A stretch of DNA of 11,550 nt. Origin: Acidobacteriota bacterium (GTDB taxonomy: Bacteria > Acidobacteriota > Terriglobia > Terriglobales > Acidobacteriaceae). Location: the NCBI GenBank assembly GCA_021779695.1, contig JAJYAE010000132.1, forward strand, positions 1 to 11,550, in the 5' to 3' direction. Position numbers and translations under genes: made by a program. Under the pieces are notes generated by a model that saw only the letters and a list, made by a program, of their open reading frames with translations, was not told the DNA's origin and did not search any database. Below are positions 1-9,556 of this stretch, piece by piece (the first letter of the stretch is position 1; every line of letters starts with the position of its first letter).

Positions 1-68
1 AAGGCACGCTCATGGGCGGTCTGGTTGGTGCGTTTCTCGTTCTTGCCAGCTTTCTTCTTCTTCGTCAC
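1..68 (-). CDS. Partial N-terminus of a lysine-rich protein, runs off the left edge
   Basis: An open frame begins at a GTG at 68-66 on the minus strand and stays open for 22 codons to the window edge. The product starts MTKKKKAGKNEKRTN and is strongly basic. The GTG overlaps the TGA stop of the upstream gene (65-67) as GTGA, a common sign of translational coupling. An AAGGAG lies 11 nt upstream of the GTG, somewhat far but usable. The family cannot be named from so short a piece. That it is real is inferred from the overlap, the Shine-Dalgarno-like site and the continuous frame; a short random open frame is still possible. Confidence 0.5.
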   Translation of the reverse strand, partial: MTKKKKAGKNEKRTNQTAHERA

Positions 69-718
69 GATTTGGATAGCTCCTTATGGTCTGAACGATC
101 GATTACAAAATGCGCGAGATGGTGTCTTCCGTAAATTTCAGTCTTTTTCTCCAGGTGGAATTGGATCGTCCAATCGCCCTGACGACCATCGCGGCCATAT
201 CGGGCATAGAGCCGCATGATGCGGCGAAGCTCCTTGTCATCCGGGAGCTGATAGCCGACTTCGCGCAGACCGCGCCTGGCCATCTGCATGAGCTCGTCCA
301 GCTCTCTCTGCTGCCGCTTCCTGCGGCCATGTAGGGGCTTTCCCCATGGCTTGTAAAAAGCGATATGCAAGCGCATCCATCGCAGGTGCGCCTTCCAGGC
401 AACCAGGAGCGCCGCATACTGTTCCTTCCCCACTGCCTGGATCAAAACTCGATTCGCCCGCTTCATGTGCCGCTCCAGGGAACGGATCACGCGATGTGAC
501 TTTGCTTTGAGTAGGGCAAAGGAACTGTTGTCGATGGGCGCAGTGGCTCTGAACCTGCGGTCCTTACTCCGGTGCTGCCGTCTCAGAAGCCGCACGTATT
601 CGACATAGGCACGGATCGCAAAGATGGCCGCGCGGAGTTCGATGGTATCCACCCTCACCCATTGCCCGCTTTTGGAACGAGTATTTAGGGCTTCGCGGAG
701 GCGGAGGGATTTTTCCAT
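65..718 (-). CDS. Unrecognised very basic, probably helical protein (217 aa)
   Basis: I do not recognise this protein. It is rich in Arg and Lys throughout, has no signal peptide or membrane segment, and looks mostly alpha-helical with amphipathic stretches (a helix-like region around residues 24-45 and another around 75-125, and an Arg/Lys-rich patch with RRKRQQRELDELMQMARRG near residues 132-150). The composition would suit binding to nucleic acid, but that is inference. The start is taken as ATG 718. A TTG at 766 would add 16 residues, but those codons are formed by a long inverted repeat, so they are probably leader rather than protein. There is no good Shine-Dalgarno before 718; instead a stable hairpin ends 6 nt before it. 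The stop overlaps the next gene by GTGA, so the two basic proteins are probably made together. The frame has no interruptions over 650 bp. Confidence 0.65.
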   Translation of the reverse strand: MEKSLRLREALNTRSKSGQWVRVDTIELRAAIFAIRAYVEYVRLLRRQHRSKDRRFRATAPIDNSSFALLKAKSHRVIRSLERHMKRANRVLIQAVGKEQYAALLVAWKAHLRWMRLHIAFYKPWGKPLHGRRKRQQRELDELMQMARRGLREVGYQLPDDKELRRIMRLYARYGRDGRQGDWTIQFHLEKKTEIYGRHHLAHFVIDRSDHKELSKS

Positions 719-776
719 GCAGAATTGGTGATAGCACCCGCGGTCGAAGGAGGGTGCTATCACCAAAGGATTCTGC
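719..776 (-). promoter_or_regulatory. Long inverted repeat/hairpin abutting the start codon of the basic-protein gene
   Basis: Positions 725-739 (ttggtgatagcaccc) and 752-766 (gggtgctatcaccaa) are perfect 15-bp reverse complements around a 12-nt loop. The pairing resumes outside with 719-724 (gcagaa) and 771-776 (ttctgc), leaving a 4-nt bulge at 767-770. In the minus-strand transcript this makes a 21-bp interrupted stem that ends at the ATG at 718. No T-run follows it directly on either strand, so it is not a simple intrinsic terminator. It could be a leader structure that controls translation, a paired operator, or the end of a small repeat element. What it does is inference; the repeat itself is directly visible. 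Confidence 0.75.
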
Positions 777-1008
777 TAAGGCCGTTTTTCAATCTCTACC
801 ACCTGGGGAGAGCGTAAGACTCTCTCTGCTGATAGTGCTATCGCACTCGTGCATCGCAGATGCTGGATTTGCAAGGCGCGGCAGAGAACCTGCCTCTGCT
901 CCTGTCCGAGTGATCGAGCTCACCCAAGTAAGCGTAGCCGACAAACCAGGCGCCACTTCGCGAATGAGCGCGTAGCCCTGTATGCGTCACTCGAAAAATC
1001 CAATTGAT
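777..1008. other. Intergenic stretch without a convincing gene
   Basis: Between the hairpin and the IS-end remnant there is no credible gene. A + frame at 754-975 and a short minus frame at 956-789 (55 aa from a GTG) have no ribosome site and no recognisable motif. Two visible structures are a small stem (gagag 808-812 with ctctc 820-824) and a palindromic patch, gatagtgctatc, at 831-842 that repeats the octamer GTGCTATC found in the hairpin arms. The promoters of the leftward basic genes would be expected here, but I could not pick a convincing -35/-10 pair. Confidence 0.4.
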
Positions 1009-1098
1009 TGAGATAGGGCAAGATACCGTAACACAACAACATTTACATTCTCGCCCTCAGATCTGGTATCTCATAGAGCGTGGACACGGATCCGCAGC
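1009..1098 (+). repeat. Diverged solo copy of the ISAzo13-type left end
   Basis: The segment 1058-1098 matches 1866-1906 (the start of the IS transposase region) at 33 of 41 positions without gaps. Upstream, shared blocks keep nearly the same spacing: agggc (1015-1019 and 1825-1829), cgtaa (1027-1031 and 1836-1840) and tacat (1044-1048 and 1853-1857), offset 809-810. The match includes the transposase start: GTG GAC ACG GAT here against GTG GAT ACG GAT in the IS. Beyond about 1098 the similarity stops, and the frame from 1080 ends at a TGA (1158-1160) overlapping the methyltransferase ATG. I read this as the truncated, decayed left end of a related element. The similarity is seen; the origin is inferred. 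Confidence 0.6.
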
Positions 1099-1156
1099 GG
1101 GCCTTTGAGCAATCTCGCAGGCAAAACGATTATGATTCTCAGGTCAACAAAGGGGG

Positions 1157-1813
1157 ATGAAGGTGGACAACGGTCTCGTCGAGAAGATTCGCGCCGCGCG
1201 GCGCAAGCTCGCCACTGATGGCCCACCTCGTGTCCGATCCGCCGGTGACTTCGAACGCATCTCGATTGGGAAGTCGGACGGCGATGTCCTGCGCGACCTT
1301 GTGCTCGCTGAACGAGCGCGCACAGTAATCGAAATTGGCCTCGCCTACGGAGGTTCTGCACTCGCAATCGCAGAAGCGCTGGTTGCCAGCGGATCGGGTC
1401 AAGAGCGCCACCTGATTATCGACGCCTACCAGAATAGGTTCTATGGTTCCGGATGGAGCGCCATAGTCGAAGCAGACATCCCTGGCCTCTGTTTGCTGTT
1501 TGAGGAGCAATCCCAACTCGTTCTACCTCGCCTTCTGAACGACGGCTTTCTCGCAGACGCCGCCTTCGTGGACGGCAGTCACATCTTTCACAACGTGTTT
1601 GTTGATTTGTTTTACCTACGTGAGTTGGTGCGCCCGGGTGGACTGGTGATCTTGGACGATTGCAGCTACCCATCAGTTGCTACCGCGGTCCGATACTTCC
1701 AAGTGAATACTGGATGGGAGCCGGAGCCGATGCCAGCGCCTACGCGGCTTCGCGCATTCCGACTACCGAATCCCCGTACCGAACCTAACTTCGAGAGTTT
1801 CAAGCCATTTTAA
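1157..1813 (+). CDS. Class I SAM-dependent methyltransferase (Methyltransf_24 type)
   Basis: A cytoplasmic Rossmann-fold methyltransferase of 218 residues. Motif I is VIEIGLAYGGSALAIAEAL (residues 57-75; E59, G61, G65 and G66 in the SAM loop). The acidic end of strand 2 is HLIIDAYQ (D89), which normally holds the SAM ribose. FVDGSHIFHNVFVDL (D139, H142) and RPGGLVILDD (159-168) follow, the typical order in the Methyltransf_24 family. Members act on small molecules, sugars or antibiotic-like substrates; the substrate here cannot be told. ATG 1157 directly follows the AGGGGG at 1151-1156, too close to serve it; GTG 1163 lies 6 nt downstream and may be the true start (216 aa). It follows a decayed IS end and is followed 6 nt later by the probable IS left end, with no companion genes, so it looks like a stray or mobile cargo gene. 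The length and C-terminus look complete. Confidence 0.85.
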   Translation: MKVDNGLVEKIRAARRKLATDGPPRVRSAGDFERISIGKSDGDVLRDLVLAERARTVIEIGLAYGGSALAIAEALVASGSGQERHLIIDAYQNRFYGSGWSAIVEADIPGLCLLFEEQSQLVLPRLLNDGFLADAAFVDGSHIFHNVFVDLFYLRELVRPGGLVILDDCSYPSVATAVRYFQVNTGWEPEPMPAPTRLRAFRLPNPRTEPNFESFKPF

Positions 1814-1814
1814 G

Positions 1815-3126
1815 TCTCTTGCAAAGGGCGCCTGTCGTAAATAAATAATCTGTACATCTTTCATCCAGATGTGGCATCCCATTGAGTGTGGATACGGATG
1901 CCCAGCTCATCCAGTACTTTGCGGGTTTGTGGCCACATCTGGACGAACACGCTCGTCGGTTGGTGGCCGCTAGCAAAGCGTTGGAACTGGGGTATGGTGG
2001 CATTTCTCGGGTAAGCCGCGCCTGTGGCCTGTCGCGCGTCACCTTGACCAAGGGTGTTGAGGACCTGCAGGCCGCGCCTCTGGCGACGGGCCGCATTCGA
2101 CGTGAGGGCGGCGGACGACACGCCCTGATGGTCAATGATCCTGGCTTGGTGCCGGCCCTCGACCGCATGGTTGAGCCCACGGCACGCGGCGCCTCCCAGT
2201 CGCCGCTGCGTTGGACCTGCAAGAGTGCCCGCACGTTGGCGGCACAACTGACGGCGCGGAATCACCCGGTCAGCCACACCAAAGTCACCCAACTACTTAA
2301 GCAGGCTGGCTACAGCTTGCAGGGCAACCGGAAGACCGAAGAGGGAGGGGATCACCCCGACCGGGACGCGCAGTTCCGGCATATAAACCATGCCGTCCAG
2401 AACGCTTTGCGCGCCGGTGAGCCCGTCATTTCGGTGGACACCAAGAAGAAGGAATTGATGGGCAACTATCAGAACCACGGCCGCCGCTGGCGTCCCAAGG
2501 GGACAGCGGAGAAGGTCAACGGTCATGATTTCCCCGGGCCAGATGTGCCCCGCGCATATCCTTACGGGATCTACGATCAGGGGCGTAATGCCGGTTTCGT
2601 CAATGTGGGAACGGACCACGATACCGGCGCGTTCGCGGTGGCCTCGATCCGCGGTTGGTGGCGCGCCGAAGGTCGCCGTTTGTATCCTGGAGCACGGCGA
2701 CTCCTGATCACCGCCGACGGCGGCGGCAACAACAGTCGGCGCCTGCGATTTTGGAAATGGGAGTTGCAGCTCTTGGCCGACCAGACCGGACTTGCCGTCA
2801 CGGTCTGCCATTTTCCGCCGGGCACCCGTAAGTGGAACAAGCTTGAGCACCGCTTGTTTTCCTTCATCTCCTCCAACTGGCGAGGTGAGCCTCTGCGCGA
2901 CTATGAGACGGTGGTACGCCTGATCACCGCAACGACCACGGCCAGGGGCCTAAAGGTCACTTGCCGCTTGGACCATCGCAAGTACCCGGTTGGACGAAAG
3001 ATCACCGATGAGGAATTTGCTCTGGTTAATCTGAAGCCCGAAAAGTTCCATGGCGAATGGAACTACACCATTCTTCCTCGTCAGCGTCGATAGTTGTAAC
3101 GTTTATTGTTTTGCACTGCTTAAGCA
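1815..3126 (+). mobile_element. ISAzo13-family insertion sequence (approximate limits)
   Basis: A single-gene element carrying an apparently intact transposase. The limits are approximate. The left edge is placed near 1815-1819 because similarity to the decayed copy at 1009-1098 begins at the matching point (ttg before agggc). The right edge is placed just after the transposase, where tttgca (3110-3115) is the reverse complement of tgcaaa at 1820-1825. Just outside both copies lies ttaag/cttaa (1810-1814 and 3119-3123), and 3117-3126 is a perfect palindrome, tgcttaagca. These terminal matches are short, and I could not find a convincing target-site duplication. The element sits between the convergent ends of the methyltransferase and the alpha/beta hydrolase and breaks no visible gene. 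Confidence 0.6.
1888..3093 (+). CDS. ISAzo13-family DDE transposase
   Basis: This 401-residue protein catalyses cut/copy and insertion of its element. An N-terminal helix-turn-helix region (about residues 36-58, GISRVSRACGLSRVTLTKGV) should bind the element ends. A second helical DNA-binding stretch (about 126-146) precedes the catalytic core. The DDE triad is visible: D184 in VISVDTKKKELMGN, D277 in LLITADGGGNNSRR and E320 in WNKLEHRLFSFISSNW. The order, spacing and near 400-residue length fit the ISAzo13 (DDE_Tnp_ISAZ013) family. GTG 1888 is chosen because the same codon and the next three are kept in the decayed copy at 1080, whereas the upstream TTG at 1882 aligns with a stop codon (tag) there. 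No clear ribosome site is seen for either, as is usual for weakly translated transposases. No frameshift or internal stop is present, so the enzyme may be active. Confidence 0.9.
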   Translation: MDTDAQLIQYFAGLWPHLDEHARRLVAASKALELGYGGISRVSRACGLSRVTLTKGVEDLQAAPLATGRIRREGGGRHALMVNDPGLVPALDRMVEPTARGASQSPLRWTCKSARTLAAQLTARNHPVSHTKVTQLLKQAGYSLQGNRKTEEGGDHPDRDAQFRHINHAVQNALRAGEPVISVDTKKKELMGNYQNHGRRWRPKGTAEKVNGHDFPGPDVPRAYPYGIYDQGRNAGFVNVGTDHDTGAFAVASIRGWWRAEGRRLYPGARRLLITADGGGNNSRRLRFWKWELQLLADQTGLAVTVCHFPPGTRKWNKLEHRLFSFISSNWRGEPLRDYETVVRLITATTTARGLKVTCRLDHRKYPVGRKITDEEFALVNLKPEKFHGEWNYTILPRQRR

Positions 3127-3162
3127 CTTTTCTTTGTCATTGTCACTGCCTCTGCAACGGAT

Positions 3163-4194
3163 CTAATTCATAAACTCTTCCCAGAAGCGAATTGCGCGCC
3201 TTATCCATCCTTCGGCACTTGTGCCCGTGCCAAGTCCAAAGCCATGCCCTAAGGTCTTGAACTTGTGGAATTCAACCGGGATTCCCGCTGCACGCAATGC
3301 GGAGACACGCCTCTCCATCACGTACGGAGGTGCGATACCATCTTGTTCACCTACCACCACGAACGTCGGAGGATCTTCAGATGAGTATTCTGAATGCGCG
3401 GTGTAAGCCATCACTACAACCGACGGTCTCGGAAGCGCGTCGCCGCCATAGAACGCGACCCCATGTGTACCGATCGACGCCGCCATTCTCGCTCCTGCCG
3501 AGCTGCCCCACAAAGAATAGTTGCCCACGCCGACACCGAGAGTCTTTGCATTTCTGAAGACGTAGGAAATTGCAGCAGCCAGATCCTGGGTGGCGACCGC
3601 TCCTCCAAGCCCAGCCCTGTACCTCAGCACAAAAACGTTGTATCCACTCTTGCTGATTTCAACTGCATAGGGAAAGCCTTCATGCACTGAGGCGACGTAG
3701 GAGAATCCGCCGCCGGGACACACAATCGCGAAGGGCGCGCCGGGCTGTCCACGGAAGAAGAAGAGTTCTGTGTTTTCCTTTGTCGAGTCGGCCTGTTTTT
3801 GTGCCCCAGTGTAGAAATCGTAGAAGATGGCTCTCCCACTGTTCGCATCGTCAATCATTTGATTCAGCGCAGAGACCACATCGCTCGGATTTACTTCGGT
3901 GTGGTATGGAAGAAGAGTGCGGATGTCGCTCAGTCGCATGTTGACGTCAACATTGGGATCATCCCACGGCAGCATCAATCGGCCAAAGCCCGCAAAGGCA
4001 GGATGTACCAAGACATCCTGGATCGTTCTGTCGATGCTGAGATGACCGCGTCTACCTTCCATAGCCTGTCGATTCATGGTATTGACTGAAGCTATGTTCG
4101 ATCGATCTTTTTCCTGTCCCTGTGCCGCTGAATGAAGAGAGACTGACAGCAGAACGAGGACAAGGCAGGTCGAAGGAAAAGTAATCGTTCGCAT
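3163..4194 (-). CDS. Secreted alpha/beta hydrolase (esterase/lipase-like)
   Basis: An exported serine hydrolase of 343 residues from ATG 4194. The N-terminus MRTITFPSTCLVLVLLSVSL is a typical Sec signal, with cleavage probably near residues 24-26 (AAQ). Further starts at 4203 (ATG) and 4266 (GTG) would place charged sequence before the signal, so they are less likely. The hydrolase core begins near residue 125. PGGGF (160-164) forms the oxyanion region in place of HGGG. GSSAG (230-234) holds the nucleophile S232, GEQDGIAPP gives D285 and GHGFG gives H327, so the triad is complete. The fold is the alpha/beta-hydrolase-3/BD-FAE type, which acts on esters such as acetylated sugars; the substrate is unknown. 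The N-terminal 100 residues are less typical. It is the last gene of the minus-strand cluster, separated by 173 bp, and may have its own promoter. It converges on the IS. Confidence 0.85.
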   Translation of the reverse strand: MRTITFPSTCLVLVLLSVSLHSAAQGQEKDRSNIASVNTMNRQAMEGRRGHLSIDRTIQDVLVHPAFAGFGRLMLPWDDPNVDVNMRLSDIRTLLPYHTEVNPSDVVSALNQMIDDANSGRAIFYDFYTGAQKQADSTKENTELFFFRGQPGAPFAIVCPGGGFSYVASVHEGFPYAVEISKSGYNVFVLRYRAGLGGAVATQDLAAAISYVFRNAKTLGVGVGNYSLWGSSAGARMAASIGTHGVAFYGGDALPRPSVVVMAYTAHSEYSSEDPPTFVVVGEQDGIAPPYVMERRVSALRAAGIPVEFHKFKTLGHGFGLGTGTSAEGWIRRAIRFWEEFMN

Positions 4195-4367
4195 TGCGAT
4201 CATCGTAGGAATGGCAACTGGTCTGCGGTGAGGCACATGATTCAAAAGCCAGCCCACGCCCCTCACTTCGGGCTAAGGCCCCGCTCGATGGAGGCATTGA
4301 AAGCGGCGCGTTTCCACTTGCTTTTCGTTGGAAGCAGCGTTTTCACATTGCCAAGCCTGCAATCCCT
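4195..4367. other. 173-bp intergenic gap before the hydrolase
   Basis: The gap separates the small cupin from the hydrolase gene and is the longest gap in the minus-strand cluster. It contains a pair of 6-bp inverted arms, gtgagg (4228-4233) and cctcac (4261-4266), with a 27-nt loop. No gene, clear terminator or convincing promoter hexamer pair was found. A minor promoter for the hydrolase could lie here. Confidence 0.3.
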
Positions 4368-4829
4368 CTACTTCACGCTGTTGTATTCTTCATCACTCAC
4401 AGGCCTTAGCCAAATTGTCTTTCCTTTCTGAGTGGGCGTCACCGCTATGTAGGCAAACGTGCTATTCGGTGCCGCCGCATGCCAATGCTCTACGCCAGGA
4501 GGACACTTGATGACATCTCCCTTGTGGACGATTCGAACAGGCTTGCCCTTCTCCTGGTAATAGCCCGTTCCTTCGGTGATCAGAAGCACCTGGCCACCCG
4601 GATGGATATGCCAATCCAGCCTGGCGCCAGCGCCGTAAGTTGCGAGGGCAATACCTGGATCAAACGTGCTGTCGCCTACATTCAGCTCGTTCAGCCAGAT
4701 CTTTCCCGTGTGATTCTTGACCGTCGCCAGTTCTCCTTTTGGAAATGGCGTGCCGCTCGTTTGTCCTTGGCATTGAAAGACGCATAAAATGCCCGCCACC
4801 AGAGCGATGATTCGAAACCCTATTGTCAT
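4368..4829 (-). CDS. Secreted single-domain cupin
   Basis: A small exported cupin of 153 residues. ATG 4829 is preferred because AAGGA lies 7 nt upstream; an upstream GTG at 4844 overlaps that site. Residues 1-23 form a signal peptide (IIALVAGILCVF core). The cupin metal site is WHIHPGGQ (H74, H76, Q80) and GVEHWH (H115), matching the 3-His/1-Gln set of Mn or Fe cupins. The C-terminus has an IWLRPVSDEEY motif that the cupin domain of the upstream gene also has ([11 protein letters not shown]). It starts 18 nt after the stop of that gene and is clearly its relative, so it arose by duplication or by loss of the second domain. Related cupins include the acidobacterial (R)-hydroxynitrile lyases; the true reaction here may be different and is not settled. 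Confidence 0.85.
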   Translation of the reverse strand: MTIGFRIIALVAGILCVFQCQGQTSGTPFPKGELATVKNHTGKIWLNELNVGDSTFDPGIALATYGAGARLDWHIHPGGQVLLITEGTGYYQEKGKPVRIVHKGDVIKCPPGVEHWHAAAPNSTFAYIAVTPTQKGKTIWLRPVSDEEYNSVK

Positions 4830-4847
4830 GCATTTTTCCTTCACGAT

Positions 4848-5675
4848 TTACTTCTCCTGGAAGACTTCTCTGGCGACTGCAACAGCGTTCACGGCGTTCG
4901 GCCACCCTGCGTAGAAGGCCAGATGCGTAATGACCTCGACAATTTCTTCCTGAGTGACGCCGTTTTTGCGGGCGAGCCGAATATGAGACCGTAACTGTTC
5001 CGGACGATTCATTGCAATGAGTGCAGCGACCGTAATCAGACTGCGATCGCGCTTCGAAAGTTCCGGTCGTTCCCAGACATCGCCAAATAGAACGTTGTCT
5101 GTCAACTCTGCCAGTTTTGGATCGATGTCGCCCATTAGTTTTTGGGCTGCCGACGGTTCTTTGGTCATGCCTCCAACTCCTTCCGATACGGACGGAAGAC
5201 TCGCATACTGCGCGTCGCTAACCTTTTCCATCCATTCCACGGATTTGCCATCGAGTGCTTCCACGATGGCGATATGCGCCATCGAACTGTTCGGCGCGGC
5301 CCCGTGCCAGTGCTTCTGGCCGGGCGGAATCCACACTACATCTCCCTGATGGATTTCCTGTACTGGATCGCCCCAGCGCTGCACCCGGCCCGTGCCCGCG
5401 GTCACAATCAGGATTTGGCCCAGCGGATGGGTATGCCACGCGGTACGCGCGCCGGGATCGAAAGTAACGAGGGCGCCGGACGCACGCGCTGGAGCGGTCG
5501 CCTGAAACAGAGGATCAACGCGCACCGTGCCGGTGAAGTGCTCGGCTGGCCCTTGCCGAGAGGGTTGCGAGCCACTCCGAATTATCTGGATCGCTCCTGG
5601 GTCGTTCGGGGTTTGGCTTTGCAAACCTGATGCCGCCATCAGAAGTGCGACTCCAACTCCTGCAATGATCCTCAT
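4848..5675 (-). CDS. Secreted cupin fused to a carboxymuconolactone decarboxylase-like domain
   Basis: A 275-residue exported two-domain protein. Residues 1-21 are a signal peptide ([20 protein letters not shown]). A cupin domain (about 30-155) has WHTHPLGQ (H81, H83, Q87) and KHWHGAAPN (H122), the metal ligands of the cupin fold. As remembered, the Mn-dependent hydroxynitrile lyase of Granulicella tundricola has nearly the same segments ([18 protein letters not shown]), so an HNL-like or mandelonitrile-lyase annotation is common for such proteins. The physiological reaction is unknown. A CMD/AhpD-like domain (about 185-272: [32 protein letters not shown]) follows. It lacks the CxxC of true AhpD peroxidase and so resembles the decarboxylase branch. 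GGGAGGACGAC-type spacing (GGGAGGA, 4 nt, ATG) makes the start secure. It is 35 nt after the aldo/keto reductase and 18 nt before the single cupin: one operon. Confidence 0.9.
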   Translation of the reverse strand: MRIIAGVGVALLMAASGLQSQTPNDPGAIQIIRSGSQPSRQGPAEHFTGTVRVDPLFQATAPARASGALVTFDPGARTAWHTHPLGQILIVTAGTGRVQRWGDPVQEIHQGDVVWIPPGQKHWHGAAPNSSMAHIAIVEALDGKSVEWMEKVSDAQYASLPSVSEGVGGMTKEPSAAQKLMGDIDPKLAELTDNVLFGDVWERPELSKRDRSLITVAALIAMNRPEQLRSHIRLARKNGVTQEEIVEVITHLAFYAGWPNAVNAVAVAREVFQEK

Positions 5676-5710
5676 GGTCGTCCTCCCGAGGTGCCACGAA
5701 AAAGAGTAGC

Positions 5711-8938
<3,228 letters not shown>

Positions 8939-8942
<4 letters not shown>

Positions 8943-9415
8943 TGTCCAACTCCTTTCGCGGATAGCAACTCAGCTACATGATGAATCGCCTCGCGGATAC
9001 GCGGATAGGTACCGCAGCGGCAAAGGTTGCCGCTCATCGCCGAATCGATATCCGCATCGGTCGGCTTCGGCGTTTTCGAGAGCAATGCTGCAGCGGACAT
9101 GATCTGTCCCGGCTGACAATAGCCGCATTGGGGCACGTCGATTTCTTCCCATGCCTGTTGCACAAGATGGGTCTCTGTTGCGGCAAGGCCCTCAATGGTC
9201 GTAATTTCTCCATTCGCCACGGCACTCACGGGCGTGATACATGATCGAACCGCTTGACCATCAATATGTACTGTGCATGCCCCACACATTGCGATGCCGC
9301 AGCCGTATTTGGTGCCTTTCATACCAAGCACGTCCCGCAGAACCCAAAGCAGTGGCGTATCGCCCGGCACATCGACTGCATGAGTCTGTTTGTTTACGTT
9401 CAACGTGACTCCCAT
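8939..9415 (-). CDS. (2Fe-2S)-binding small subunit of the molybdenum hydroxylase
   Basis: A 158-residue electron-transfer subunit that takes electrons from the molybdenum centre. The plant-ferredoxin-type cluster is bound by C39, C44, C47 and C59 ([17 protein letters not shown]). The second cluster of the family is bound by C97, C100, C132 and C134 ([23 protein letters not shown]). All eight cysteines of IorA/CoxS-type subunits are present. It has no signal peptide, so it is presumably exported with its Tat-tagged partner. GGAGG lies 8 nt before ATG 9415. Its TGA overlaps the partner ATG as ATGA, which fits equal expression of the two. Confidence 0.96.
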
Positions 9416-9556
9416 TCAGCGCCCTCCATTCTCTAGTCCCCCAAATCCAGGTGCAAAATAAGTTGGCTCCGTGTCGCTGTGGGCATCATCAGAATCCTGG
9501 CAACCGCACTGCCCATAAAAGCTCCTGCCCCGTCATCCTGGCCGTACTATCCCATC
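9416..9556. other. 141-bp gap between esterase and molybdenum enzyme genes
   Basis: The gap holds the ribosome site of the [2Fe-2S] subunit. It also has a 6-bp inverted pair (tgggca near 9480 and tgccca near 9510) around a 24-nt loop. No gene is seen. A promoter for the oxidoreductase half of the cluster could be here, but no clear -10/-35 pair was found. Confidence 0.3.

Noticed and set aside
719..776. Hairpin read as an integron attC site
   Set aside because: The arms lack the GTTRRRY-type core sites, and no gene cassette array or integrase is seen.
725..790. Hairpin read as an intrinsic terminator
   Set aside because: The nearest T-run on the + strand (785-789) is about 19 nt beyond the stem and there is none next to it on the minus strand.
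789..956. Minus-strand 55-aa open frame from GTG 956
   Set aside because: No ribosome site, no recognisable motif and no partner; the intergenic position and low complexity of the product give no support.
754..975. Plus-strand frame of 73 aa
   Set aside because: Starts inside the inverted repeat, has no ribosome site and no family signal.
3094..3162. Bidirectional terminator between the transposase and hydrolase
   Set aside because: The palindrome tgcttaagca (3117-3126) is short and AT-rich in the centre with only a broken T-run after it; it may equally be an IS end.
4228..4266. Inverted 6-bp arms in the gap before the hydrolase as a terminator
   Set aside because: Loop of 27 nt and no T-run; likely chance.
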